Shown: in pieces, positions 34,601-40,098 of the stretch
How positions within the stretch are numbered: the first letter of the stretch is position 1
Layout of the letters: every line of letters begins with the position of its first letter
Assembly (NCBI GenBank): GCA_964637345.1
Contig: CAZWTD010000007.1
Location: 1 to 43,462, forward strand
Origin: CAZWTD01 sp964637345
Lineage (GTDB): Bacteria; Patescibacteriota; Patescibacteriia; HK-STAS-PATE-3
Length of the DNA stretch: 43,462 nucleotides
Reading direction: 5' to 3'
Made by a program: the position numbers and the translations under genes
The notes under the pieces: model-generated
Seen by the model: the letters and a program-made list of their open reading frames with translations, nothing else
What the model was told of the DNA's origin: nothing
Databases searched by the model: none

Positions 34601-35373
34601 TCCGGCTTGAAAACTTAAGCGACGGAACGACCTATAACGTCCAGCTCGCCGGGAGCGACAAGAGCGGCAACGCAGTCTCCTCGGACAACTACACGTTCAC
34701 GACGCTGACCTTCCCGAAGATTGAGAACGTTTCCTGGGAGAATAAAGCGGAAGGCCAGACCGAAATTCGTTGGACGACGAATGTCCCGACTGATTCGACC
34801 GTCGTCTATTATAACGAGAATACCCCGACGAAGACCCAGGGGAACACGGCGCTTGTGACCGATCACTCCGTCTTACTTTTCGGCCTTGAAGACGCGACAA
34901 TCTACCAATTCGTGATTAAAGGCCTCGACCAATTTAGCAACCGGGCTGAATCGCCGGAAGGAGAGTTTCGGACCCTTGAAGATACGACCCCTCCAGTCAT
35001 TTCGAACGTTGAAGTCGAGTCGAACACGATCGGCTCGGGCGACGCCTCTCGCGTCCAGATCATTGTTTCCTACTCGACAAACGAACCAACCGCGACTCAA
35101 GCAAAATACGGCCAAGGCTCTGGCGGATCGCCGTCCGAGGAAACTGAGCTGAATGGTGAGCTTGTCTTCGAACATTTAATCGTCGTAGCGGATCTTGAGC
35201 CGGCCCGAACATATGTTGTGCAGGCGGTTGCAATTGATAAAGCTGGAAACCGGACCGTGTCCGACGTTTATACGGTTCTGTCAGCTCGAAAACGAGAATC
35301 TTTCTTGACCCTCGTCGTTGAACGACTCTCCTCGACCTTCTCCTGGCTCGGGAATCTCAACTTCGGGCAGTAA
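25618..35373 (+). CDS. Giant surface protein with Kelch-like and fibronectin III-like repeats
   Basis: 3251 residues. About 78 basic N-terminal residues precede a signal/anchor helix (about 79-104), so the start is uncertain: TTG at 25618, 12 bases after the predicted transcript start, or a later ATG at 25816. Outside: Kelch-like blades (about 160-775; typical FWRYNPNTNTWKKLADAP), a beta-sandwich (about 770-875), a second Kelch set (about 1028-1520), two copies of a TFTDVTTKFNTG-type domain (about 1527-1658 and 1774-1901), another sandwich, then FN3-like domains (about 2061-3215; GLNPDTTYHYKV, GLKPLTTYYFRA). It ends in a 35-residue amphipathic tail with RKRE. Three blades carry PNGxxC...GC. 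Probable adhesin. An ABC transporter gene follows 69 bases later and may export or anchor it; this is inference. Confidence 0.9.
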   Translation: MIGLDSFVELKKTRGKIKTVQGSAIRARKTAKKPKIFSARTLQPKGRLITRRSAGSHSLIGRSNEWMMRLNRTMRENRSFVMAGLLFLGFAGLLAWFSTMTFAASDSRTLTSQADWEAGEYWNNTLDTTSSSGSLKMMSGGVGSWDASTPGSPENIRGYYPIAAQSAGLGADLTTDGSYIYLIYGNNLPDFWRYNPNTNTWKKLADAPTSFYYNSALAYYDGAVYAINGHDGTVTTDSTGEFYKYDIASDTWSLLANAPDAWGTVSGPGGSDIKSAGNGKIYAIQGNGQTGFWQYNTATGQWGTLAPIPDPVTSANSHPLTYSGKTFTISGVSYCTQGCMYTFLGSAVSFYRYDIAEDQWYTTGAAPLTPQIPAALGSATNGSAMAEDPEAHVIYAFRGGNTEFMSYTVGDDASQLVAGTWDTQSLPGCVAPATCLPNVQRNITNGASLVFVKVGDTKYVYGLSGGIPDMIRYDVTNARWDNITTQAAQGTNGQNLIAHVPNGSDCSDPTGCLFVAGAATNTLRRFDMSTKAWTSMTNLAATLGAGADMCYDGAGQLFIIQGGNTNILVHNIAAGGAGTNGTTLTAPAAFGAGSSITCMTDNRFYALRGAAQVNFYYSASGGNPVADDSINTNNLPYLAASYGASLTNNGTYAYALIGNGRGTFLRFDPAQASGSRWTELPSLPTATSTAGQTFTSVISYDGVGNIYAIPGHYQKDFWRYNIVSQTWTRAADLPVRMVQSMAMTRGNADGQMYVMRGSGQVNVFRYNFSSNDYSSSGTWMSAPLDLDYVSSWTTLSATHPTSGTSSVSFSIRSSVNEVDWSEWEDIVTNATTDSTSFDMSGVTTPNRRYLQIKVSLNSDGTNTPVLSDLTVTYEKDSVAPANPSVAAYSDVTMATSLTNSGSYYHTNPYFVMTPAAQTESPIAGYYAAWTSDANFDPSDTGSYGEDYFQSDDTYLVRRPMTRSGGGTNWYFRVAAKDQAGNVAAVQTLFQYTYTGISDATTSEWTSEGDFTAAGTTQSNVDATASPGDVKLSAVANGAWTTEASLPATVSNGASVAYVSATQTMYIFRGTNTATFWGYDTNTKKFTTLTNAPGNIGVGASLTVVLPNGSSCIDTVGCLFASQGRPGSNALGFYRYNIGGSNAVSYGASNCGGAAATTANTWTTCTSLPAGATSWNSGGSVAYNADDTIYAMAGNSQLSYRYSLATNAWTLMANVDNSVGVGGTLVWTPNGTGCTSAGGCVYATRGASTTHFYKGTISALNGSVAWSYARNAPLTMGDGAAARRVNTKIYYARGGPSSTPSNSFFVYDLPSGTWSTLADTPTNLYQGSEQGLAYNSDTNYLYTLRGYSEYSIFAYDLSNDNWTRTPSLPSFYSSNGFSAGAVAHDSTTGVVYTARGNGVTDFWSYNTNTDTWKQLADVPHTVTTGADAEYIDHANDAYDGVYLIAGVEALNDNITYFYRYSPTTDTWTQLPYRNGSNAQIPEVNAGADLVYDGNDTLYTSVGTSQLFMEYGISTNTWTDSWLGTAFTNNGSFTDVTTKFNTGTSANYVAIFDNNNDYVYIGSSGKFNGVQFNLSTNGAPTITPQFQYCTTADCGAATVFTPTDGTTGMTTSGLIYFDPTAWASWAPVSVNGSSAQYWIRIRRTNATQTTQPYSNTVKVITRATPATITTGGCMVKVDVGGTNYLYATRGGGTATVYRYNLDSPPVVWQAVANAPGNLNNGDTCLLDGADDGDANIIVPQGVASNMNMFVLNPGAGTWGIKSQKTLDQAYTYHNPTYTDTTSQFNTGGAGNYVTMFGAQNDQVFLGSTSRFNLAQFNLQVNANVTITPSFAYCVTANCGSATAFTPTDNTVGMTTSGLIGWDYNNWTTWTPVSVNGSAPLYFIRIQRGAATVATPPQSNTVVIGDPLMSLDSYVNGALVMGSNNVIYGFRGSSSNAMERYVISTASTGFQQNGTWTSQIVDFNNGNETGIYSFAGLRVTLTDVANAYEAVETRTCNVSDCAADANDENWGSWTAATNIRTLSGVDYYSVASAVGRYGQIRVRMTSDQVFTPTLQDIQWLYYQDSLAPSNPSTPVGAYTDSSKATGISNDTWTDDLTPYFEWSASDDTNGIGLDGFYVYFGTDNTKDPVDDHDDPTNLAYKSGTNYYAVSNGTTGSWNAATQSASALTDNTYYLRIKTKDRNNNITDSAVAAFTYKVDDSNPSDPSGLGVTPSGYTNINSYTFNWTASTDSGPAGVSQYCYKAGPAGAETCQSAASTTVSSIQAYQTRVNTFYVRSRDAAYNYSNYATTSYYYAGDAPTAPNDLLVSPDSQVDDNSFQVGWNLPDTCLGQTPCSADDILRYCYTINEAPSAGTCGTNYGGNPTPSPDGGWTTATQTSTRLLPTFSAATQQGTNTVYLVAMDAIGNIDYDNVLSDTFEFTSNAPGVPAGLQATDSSDRAANRYSITLTWDEPDDVGGGVEEYNVYRCVVNGTDCDNPDAVDDPPANYTKIATVNTLGYLDTSLSNTTTYSYFARSIGPGNSSSGNSAVVTMKPEGKFKNAPLMSGQPSVQARIRSATIQWLTLDDTNQEGELIPHPASSFVEYGETTAYGSETGTTDLVNEHEVVLTGLNPDTTYHYKVKWTDIDGNEGESADFTFETLGAPSAPVNLSVTPTSNTSNAFTFSWDPPADEGITVSGYFFVVNTTPTEENVQFTTDTTFGPYAAATQQGRNTFYVVAVDDTGNVNYASYASVDFEAYTTPPGPPENVTIVDSSNRDANRYNITLTWDPPSEDANGNPLGGTLSVEDIVYTIHRSTDGGENFEEIATISSTGYLDTGLDNSTEYTYKVTAEDSAGALSESTDPVAETPEGRYTTPPSFSVSPSVEPDSFSAIVTWETERPTSSFVQFGTSKTNLTEEQGTGDLVSEHSVKITGLKPLTTYYFRAKVIDIDENENLSDTDDFKTLEAPKVFDVVISDVRLFDATITWRTNKETTTALVYGTTTAYGSSRQDTSGSYAYTHTLRLENLSDGTTYNVQLAGSDKSGNAVSSDNYTFTTLTFPKIENVSWENKAEGQTEIRWTTNVPTDSTVVYYNENTPTKTQGNTALVTDHSVLLFGLEDATIYQFVIKGLDQFSNRAESPEGEFRTLEDTTPPVISNVEVESNTIGSGDASRVQIIVSYSTNEPTATQAKYGQGSGGSPSEETELNGELVFEHLIVVADLEPARTYVVQAVAIDKAGNRTVSDVYTVLSARKRESFLTLVVERLSSTFSWLGNLNFGQ
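30196..30590 (+). repeat. Internal domain repeat, copy A, in giant gene
   Basis: Codes for a ~130-residue domain starting near SFTDVTTKFNTG and including FTPTDGTTGMTTSGLI and PVSVNGSSAQYWIRI. A diverged second copy lies at 30938-31320. Confidence 0.75.
30938..31320 (+). repeat. Internal domain repeat, copy B, in giant gene
   Basis: Second copy of the domain at 30196-30590: TYTDTTSQFNTG, FTPTDNTVGMTTSGLI and PVSVNGSAPLYFIRI. Similar in protein, diverged in DNA, so an older duplication. Confidence 0.75.
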
Positions 35374-35426
35374 GTCTGTCTCATAAAGAGGATTGGCTAA
35401 GCTGCGCTGCAAAGCAGTCCATTTTA

Positions 35427-35435
35427 TGGTATACT
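35427..35435 (+). promoter_or_regulatory. Extended -10 promoter of ABC transporter genes (leaderless)
   Basis: TG-G-TATACT, no good -35. The ATG at 35443 starts eight bases after the -10 box, about +1. There is no terminator after the giant gene, so readthrough is also possible. Confidence 0.6.
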
Positions 35436-35442
35436 ATGAGTC

Positions 35443-36177
35443 ATGGCTGAGAAGGCGCAAAAACCAATTATCGAGCTGAAGAACGTTATCAAGGAGTTTC
35501 GGGTCGGACAGACGATTATTCGCGTTCTGAAGGACATTTCTCTGAAGATTTACCCCGAGGAGTTTATTATTATCCTCGGACCTTCTGGTTCCGGAAAATC
35601 AACACTCATCAACACGATCATCGGACTCGAAATCCCCACCTCGGGATCGGTTGTTGTTGAGGGGAAGGATTTAACGAAGATGTCGATTGATCAACTCGCG
35701 ACCTTTCGCTTGAAGGCCTACGGCGTCGTGTACCAGCGTCCGGACTGGATAAAAGCACTGAGTGTTGTTGAGAATGTCGCCTTCCCGCTCGCTATTGATA
35801 ATCAAGCTGTGAAATCGAGCCTCAAGAAGGCCCACGAGCTCCTCCAGCGTTTTGGTCTCGATGATCACTCAAATTACAGCCCAGTAGAACTCTCTGGTGG
35901 ACAGCAGCAAAAAGTCGAAATTGCCCGGTCGTTGATTATGGACTCAAATATTATCGTGGCCGACGAGCCGACTGGAAACCTCGATACCGACTCAGCGGAA
36001 AAGGTGATGGGCATTTTCGAGGGCCTCAGGACGGAAATGAAGAAAACGATCATCATGGTCACGCACAACATGGAATATGTCCGCTATGCGACCCACACGA
36101 TCTACGTCCGTGACGGACGCGTCTTAGAGGGTCAGGCATCACTCGGGTCCGGGTTAGCGCCGAGCGTCCCCGCGTAA
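35443..36177 (+). CDS. ABC transporter ATP-binding protein, MacB/LolD type
   Basis: Cytoplasmic ATPase of 244 residues. Walker A GPSGSGKST (about 47-55), a Q-loop with VVYQRP, ABC signature LSGGQQQKVEIARS, Walker B IIVADEPTGNLD and H-loop VTHN are all intact. The GNLD after Walker B and the pairing with an FtsX-like permease point to the MacB/LolD/FtsE class, which drives extracytoplasmic work by mechanotransmission rather than classic import. It begins at or next to the predicted mRNA start. It sits four bases from the permease gene and right after the giant surface protein gene. Confidence 0.95.
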   Translation: MAEKAQKPIIELKNVIKEFRVGQTIIRVLKDISLKIYPEEFIIILGPSGSGKSTLINTIIGLEIPTSGSVVVEGKDLTKMSIDQLATFRLKAYGVVYQRPDWIKALSVVENVAFPLAIDNQAVKSSLKKAHELLQRFGLDDHSNYSPVELSGGQQQKVEIARSLIMDSNIIVADEPTGNLDTDSAEKVMGIFEGLRTEMKKTIIMVTHNMEYVRYATHTIYVRDGRVLEGQASLGSGLAPSVPA

Positions 36178-36181
36178 GCGT

Positions 36182-37414
36182 ATGCGTTTAAGCTACATCA
36201 CCAAACTCGCGACGATGAACTTGCGCCGCCGGAAACTCCGGAGCTTTTTGACGATCGGCGGGATGGCGATCGGGATTGCCGCGATCGTCTTTCTCGTTTC
36301 ACTGGGCTTTGGGCTCCAGCGCCTCATCGTTTCCCAGGTGACAAACCTTGAAGCCTTGTCGATTCTCGATGTCTCAACCGGGACCTCGGCGCTGTTGAAA
36401 ATTGACGACGACGTCATTTCGTCATTTAAGTCGATTCCGAACGTCATTGAGGTGAGTCCCTCCTTTAGCGTCTCTGCTCAGGTGAGCCGTGAAGCCTCGG
36501 TAACCGATATAGCTCTCTACGGGATCAACCCAGCGTACGTCGATATTGAGAACTTGAAACCTTCGGTTGGTGCTGTTTTTCACGACGCGGAAAAAGCTGA
36601 AACCGTAATTAGTTCTACTGCCGCTGAGCTTCTAAATGTGAAAAGCCTTCAAGATGCAGTTGGACAGGCAGTGACATATCGTATTTCTATTGAGGTTCCG
36701 GTCGAGCCAGACCCTAATACGGCGCCGACCTCAATTCAGGGTCCCCCAAAAACAAAAACTGAAACCGTTGATATTCAAGCAACGATTACCGGTATTATTG
36801 AAGATGAGTTAACCGTCGGCTATTTGCCGATCAAGGTTCTTCGAAATGCGAAGCTTGATAAAGATTATAACCTCGCACGAGTAAAAGTGACTGAACGGGA
36901 AGCCCTCACCGACGTTCGGAAAGAAATTGAGGGGCTCGGCTACCAAGTTGATTCAATTGCCGACACCGTCGGACAAATTGATCAAATCTTCTTGATTTTT
37001 GAGATCGTGATGGCTGGCTTCGGATTAATTGCAATGCTCGTCGCTTCTCTTGGCGCATTCAACACCCTGACTGTTTCGCTTCTCGAGCGGACTCGCGAGG
37101 TAGGAATTATGAAAGCGCTCGGAACGACGAGTAAAGATGTCTATCGTCTCTTCATTAGCGAGTCTTTCTTAATAGGACTTATCGGCGGAGGGAGCGGGCT
37201 CCTTCTTGGGTACGGCCTAGGAGAGATGTTAAATTTCATAATTAACTATTTAGCAAAACGTTACGGCGGACAACCAGTCGATATTTTCTACACCCCACTT
37301 CTTCTTGTCGTTTTGGTGATGGGCATCATTACGATAGTCAGCTTTATCACCGGCGTTTATCCGGCTCGGCGCGCGTCGAAGTTGAATCCTTTGAACGCGC
37401 TTCGCTACGAATAA
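36182..37414 (+). CDS. ABC transporter permease, MacB/FtsX type
   Basis: Membrane subunit of 410 residues with the four-helix MacB layout. TM1 near 22-42 (preceded by MNLRRRKLRSFLTIGGMAIG) leads to a long extracytoplasmic MacB_PCD-like domain (about 45-265) and then TM2-4, including the FtsX signature region LLERTREVGIMKALG and a final YPARRASKLNPLNALRYE, typical of the family C-terminus. Coupled to the ATPase gene (four-base gap). A terminator follows. No MacA-like adaptor gene is present. It may act on the adjacent giant surface protein or on lipid-linked or peptide substrates; the sequence cannot say which. Confidence 0.93.
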   Translation: MRLSYITKLATMNLRRRKLRSFLTIGGMAIGIAAIVFLVSLGFGLQRLIVSQVTNLEALSILDVSTGTSALLKIDDDVISSFKSIPNVIEVSPSFSVSAQVSREASVTDIALYGINPAYVDIENLKPSVGAVFHDAEKAETVISSTAAELLNVKSLQDAVGQAVTYRISIEVPVEPDPNTAPTSIQGPPKTKTETVDIQATITGIIEDELTVGYLPIKVLRNAKLDKDYNLARVKVTEREALTDVRKEIEGLGYQVDSIADTVGQIDQIFLIFEIVMAGFGLIAMLVASLGAFNTLTVSLLERTREVGIMKALGTTSKDVYRLFISESFLIGLIGGGSGLLLGYGLGEMLNFIINYLAKRYGGQPVDIFYTPLLLVVLVMGIITIVSFITGVYPARRASKLNPLNALRYE

Positions 37415-37432
37415 CACTCGTTTGAAGGAAAC

Positions 37433-37462
37433 GAAAACGGCCCGCAGACGCGCGCCGTTTTC
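37433..37462. terminator. Bidirectional terminator after the ABC operon
   Basis: Perfect 9-bp stem GAAAACGGC/GCCGTTTTC (37433-37441, 37454-37462) with a 12-base GC-rich loop. It lies between the permease gene (plus) and a microprotein gene (minus) and can serve both. Confidence 0.85.
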
Positions 37463-37475
37463 TGATCAGGAAAAC

Positions 37476-37631
37476 TTACGCGTTTTCGTCTTCGTCCCCC
37501 ATGCCGTCTCCCATGCCATCATCCATGCCGCCTTCCATCATGTCGTCGTCCATCTCCTCACCCATTCCGTCATCAGCCGCTGCATCATCATTGGCCATCG
37601 GGTCGTCGTTCTCACCATCGAAATACGTCAT
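37476..37631 (-). CDS. Acidic Met/Asp/Gly-rich 51-residue microprotein
   Basis: Strong gene signals for a short frame: promoter, AAGGAGGTGATTGC right before the ATG at 37629-37631, TAA at 37476 and a terminator just beyond. The product starts MTYFDGENDDPMANDD and then alternates Met and Gly with Asp/Glu (MGEEMDDDMMEGGMDDGMG), ending DEDENA. It has about nine Met, almost no basic residues and no Cys, so it is very acidic and probably disordered. Function unknown; metal or cation binding or acting as a partner for a basic protein are possibilities only. Confidence 0.85.
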   Translation of the reverse strand: MTYFDGENDDPMANDDAAADDGMGEEMDDDMMEGGMDDGMGDGMGDEDENA

Positions 37632-37660
37632 GCAATCACCTCCTTTCAGTTGATAGATAT

Positions 37661-37690
37661 ATTGTATCGAGTGAGAAGAAGATTTGTCGA
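37661..37690 (-). promoter_or_regulatory. Promoter of the acidic microprotein gene
   Basis: Minus strand -35 TCGACA (37685-37690), an 18-base spacer and -10 TACAAT (37661-37666). Confidence 0.65.
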
Positions 37691-37800
37691 GAGGTTGTCA
37701 AGTCAGTAAGGCCAAAGCGGTTTGGTATTTCACGGCGACGAGGGAGCGGTCCGTCGGATTCTCTCGCTGGCGCATGGGAGGGGAGTGCGCAAAAAACGTC

Positions 37801-37829
37801 TTGACGGTACTTGTATGATGAAGTATGAT
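37801..37829 (+). promoter_or_regulatory. Promoter of the GAPDH gene
   Basis: TTGACG (37801-37806), a 17-base spacer and TATGAT (37824-37829). Start near 37836, leader about 73 bases. A perfect GAGGAGG lies five bases before the ATG. Confidence 0.85.
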
Positions 37830-37908
37830 ATTTTCGCTTTTCGCTAAACCAAAGAGGTGTTGGCGAATTGATCGTTGACAAGGGATTCGGAAACGTGAGG
37901 AGGTAAAG

Positions 37909-39009
37909 ATGGCCAACGTTTTGGTCGTCGGAACCGGGACGATCGGCAAGCCGTTGATCGGACTTCTGACCAAGAGGAGTCAGGAGCTTGGAATTGATCA
38001 GGTTGCGTTTCACAAGCGCACGCCGCAGGCCGAGACCACCCCATCGATTCGGCGCCTGATCAGTCGCGGCGCGCTGCTCGTGTCTGACGCTGATAGCCGG
38101 GACGAGTTCTATCGCTTCGGACTCGAACCCCAGATGACGCGGCAGGAGGCGCTTGAATGGGCCGACGTTGTCATCGATTGTACCCCGGCTGGAAACGCGC
38201 ACAAGACCGGCCACGCCGTCGACAAGAAGGGTCGGACGATCGAGTGTGAACCGTGGTACCCCGGGTATGAGAGTACGACGCGCGGCTTCATCGCCCAGGG
38301 TTCAGAGGAGGGCTTCGGCCAGCCCTTCGCGCTCGACATCAACAACGATCAGGTCGATCCGACCGAGTACAAGTACGTGCAGGTCGTGTCCTGCAATACG
38401 CACAACCTGCTCGTCCTCATTGATCTCTTCAAGAGCTTGGGCGTTGGAGTTCTCCGGGGCCGTTTCGTGATGATCCGTCGGGCGACCGACATCAGCCAGG
38501 GGGACAACGTGTCTGCGCCGAAGGTCGATCGTCACAAGGAACTGCGTGGCGGTCGCCATTTCGGGACCCATCACGCTTACGACGCGTGGCGAGTGCTTCA
38601 GACGCGTGGCGATGACTTCGATCTGTTTTCGTCAGCGCTCCAGGTACCGTCGCAGTACATGCACGTCCTCCATTTCACCCTGACGGTCGAGCGGCCGCCG
38701 AAGATTGAGGACGTCATCGAGGCGATCCGTCGCCGTCCGCTTGTCGCGACCACAGAGCACTGCAACACCGGCCAAGCCTTCTCGGAGGCTCGTGATGATG
38801 GTTTCTACGGTCGAGTGCTTGACCAGACGGTCATTCCGACGAAGACGCTGGTGGTCAACGGCAACGAGGTGACCGGGTACGCGTTTACGCCCCAGGATGG
38901 CAACAGCCTGCTCTCGACGGCTGCGGCTGCGACACGCTTCATCGATCCGGCGGACTGGCGTTCGCGGATTACCCGGAGCTTCGGGAAGTACATGTTCGAC
39001 GAGGTTTGA
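37909..39009 (+). CDS. gap: Type II (archaeal-type) glyceraldehyde-3-phosphate dehydrogenase
   Basis: NAD(P)-dependent glycolytic dehydrogenase of the class found mainly in Archaea, not the usual bacterial GapA. The N-terminal Rossmann motif VLVVGTGTIGKPL, DVVIDCTPAG and the catalytic Cys162 in VVSCNTHN are characteristic; RRATDISQGD and the His-rich RHFGTHHAYD follow in the catalytic domain. It has 366 residues, slightly longer than archaeal enzymes (about 340). Strong promoter, perfect ribosome site and strong terminator suggest high expression as a single gene. Codon use is GC-rich like the orphan operon and differs from the preceding ABC genes. Horizontal transfer is possible but not shown. 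Confidence 0.9.
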   Translation: MANVLVVGTGTIGKPLIGLLTKRSQELGIDQVAFHKRTPQAETTPSIRRLISRGALLVSDADSRDEFYRFGLEPQMTRQEALEWADVVIDCTPAGNAHKTGHAVDKKGRTIECEPWYPGYESTTRGFIAQGSEEGFGQPFALDINNDQVDPTEYKYVQVVSCNTHNLLVLIDLFKSLGVGVLRGRFVMIRRATDISQGDNVSAPKVDRHKELRGGRHFGTHHAYDAWRVLQTRGDDFDLFSSALQVPSQYMHVLHFTLTVERPPKIEDVIEAIRRRPLVATTEHCNTGQAFSEARDDGFYGRVLDQTVIPTKTLVVNGNEVTGYAFTPQDGNSLLSTAAAATRFIDPADWRSRITRSFGKYMFDEV

Positions 39010-39026
39010 GTCTCTTGCACCTTCGT

Positions 39027-39089
39027 GCCCCGTATCAACGCTGATCTCATCTCCAGTGAGGGATGATCAGCCGCGGTACGGGGCGCTTT
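39027..39089 (+). terminator. Terminator of the GAPDH gene
   Basis: Long hairpin: 8-bp GCCCCGTA/TACGGGGC outer arms (39027-39034, 39077-39084), inner CTGATC/GATCAG pairing, then GCTTTTATT. Confidence 0.88.
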
Positions 39090-39094
39090 TATTC

Positions 39095-39123
39095 TCGACG
39101 ACGTGGGTGCTGCATGGTACACT
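39095..39123 (+). promoter_or_regulatory. Promoter of the host-attachment-like gene
   Basis: TCGACG (39095-39100), 17 bases ending in TGG, and extended -10 TACACT (39118-39123). Start near 39130, three bases before the ATG. Confidence 0.7.
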
Positions 39124-39132
39124 ATTTGTGCT

Positions 39133-39576
39133 ATGTTTATTAGCCTCAATCTTCCGCAGTTCATCAAGAAGCGTACGCTCTTCATCGTCACTGATCGTGA
39201 GCACGCCCGTTTTTATCTCGCATCGAACGGTGAGCTCGCTGAATTAGTCGAATTCGCAATTCATCCTGCTGAGCCTGGTCCGCGCTCGAAGAAGACTCCG
39301 CAGCGAAGGCGCCAGGGAGCGCTTCTCCGCTCTCCCCGGGGACTTGAACGCACCTACCATATGTTTGCGAAGCAGGTGAGTGCGACCGCACTTAAACTCC
39401 TTCGGTCGCGTCGTTTTGGCCAGGTTTATCTGTTCGGGCCGCATCACTACCAGGCCGAGCTGCTTCAGTGCCTCCACAGCTACGTTCGCGCGAAAGTCGT
39501 TCGGAGTTACTCGGGTGATTTTATTCACGATCATCCCCTCGAGCTCGTTCGTCGAACAAAAGAACTTCCGGAATAG
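39133..39576 (+). CDS. Host-attachment/baeRF-like domain protein
   Basis: Small basic protein of 147 residues. The ATG at 39133 is chosen because it lies three bases after the predicted mRNA start; an upstream GTG at 39103 precedes it. The pattern KRTLFIVTDREHARFYLASN ... ELVEFAIHPAE, a helical middle with TYHMFAKQVSATALKLLRS, then FGQVYLFGPHHYQAELLQCL and a final VVRSYSGDF resembles the eRF1-domain-like host-attachment (Host_attach/baeRF) fold of stress-related bacterial proteins. The match is by eye and moderate. No catalytic residue is claimed. Stands alone between two regulatory regions. Confidence 0.6.
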   Translation: MFISLNLPQFIKKRTLFIVTDREHARFYLASNGELAELVEFAIHPAEPGPRSKKTPQRRRQGALLRSPRGLERTYHMFAKQVSATALKLLRSRRFGQVYLFGPHHYQAELLQCLHSYVRAKVVRSYSGDFIHDHPLELVRRTKELPE

Positions 39577-39617
39577 TTTTTTTTCCCACAAGGAGACAAG
39601 TGGCGGTTGTTTTTGAT

Positions 39618-39626
39618 TTATCCACA
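39618..39626 (+). promoter_or_regulatory. Perfect DnaA box TTATCCACA
   Basis: Exact match to the consensus at the edge of the AT-rich island. Confidence 0.6.
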
Positions 39627-39810
39627 GGTAAAAAAACAATTGCCAAAAATGTTTTTTTTCTCGCGATGAATAATAATTGAGAAATACATTTTTCCAAATA
39701 AAAAATTTTTTTTCGCGGGAAAAGAAAATTTCTTCACATTCGTTAAGAAAAACAATCTTTTTTATTCTAAGAAAAAAATTCTTTATAAATAATTTTTCTT
39801 CTGTTTCTTC

Positions 39811-39839
39811 TTGACAAACAAATCAAAAAACGATTTGAT
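39811..39839 (+). promoter_or_regulatory. Promoter of the Lys/Arg peptide gene
   Basis: TTGACA (39811-39816), a 17-base spacer and TTTGAT (39834-39839). An inverted repeat CAAATC/GATTTG (39819-39824, 39832-39837) runs through the spacer into the -10 and could be an operator. Confidence 0.7.
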
Positions 39840-39883
39840 GAATATGTACGTGTGATCTGTTTTGTACGAAAGGGGGTGGCGAC

Positions 39884-39970
39884 ATGGCCAAAAAGAAAGT
39901 AAAGAAGGCGAAGACCAAGAAGACCGCGAAGCGGAAGACCAAGAAGACCGCGAAGCGGAAGAAGCGCTAA
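39884..39970 (+). CDS. 28-residue Lys/Arg-rich peptide
   Basis: Tiny complete gene: promoter, AAGGGGGTG seven bases before the ATG, 28 codons, TAA and an exceptional terminator. The product starts MAKKKVKK and contains a tandem repeat KKTAKRK twice; nearly all residues are Lys, Arg, Thr or Ala. It resembles the basic tails of histone-H1-like or ribosomal proteins and would bind nucleic acid or polyanions. The repeat is also nearly exact in DNA, so it arose recently or is maintained. No family recognised. It lies beside the AT-rich island with the DnaA box. Confidence 0.85.
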   Translation: MAKKKVKKAKTKKTAKRKTKKTAKRKKR

Positions 39971-39994
39971 GTCGCTTCCTTATCTCTGCTAATT

Positions 39995-40032
39995 ACTCAA
40001 AGGGACTCCGTAAGGGGTTCTTTTGAGTTTTC
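39995..40032 (+). terminator. Strong terminator with GTAA tetraloop
   Basis: 15-bp hairpin (39995-40009 with 40014-40028, a few G-T pairs) closed by GTAA, a GNRA-type loop, then TTTTC. Confidence 0.92.
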
Positions 40033-40059
40033 ACTCTACGCAAGGAAGATTTTTTTCGC

Positions 40060-40065
40060 TATACT
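40060..40065 (+). promoter_or_regulatory. -10 box of the HAMP-sensor gene
   Basis: TATACT with a poor -35 (TACGCA at 40037-40042, 17-base spacer). Start near 40072; no Shine-Dalgarno before the ATG at 40099. Confidence 0.5.
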
Positions 40066-40098
40066 TAGGGCTGTTATTTTCATCCACTAAAAAACTAT

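Larger units (their letters stand above)
39577..39850. other. AT-rich island with DnaA-box-like sites
   Basis: About 270 bases dominated by A/T runs inside GC-rich surroundings, with no gene. It contains one perfect DnaA box (39618-39626) and two 7/9 matches in the same orientation (39582-39590 and 39731-39739). Its AT content would favour unwinding, so it is a weak oriC candidate, or a curved, strong-promoter upstream region for the tiny gene that follows. dnaA is not nearby. Confidence 0.45.

Noticed and set aside
37636..38214. 192-codon minus-strand frame over the GAPDH start
   Set aside because: Antisense to GAPDH and its strong promoter; conflicts with the microprotein promoter.
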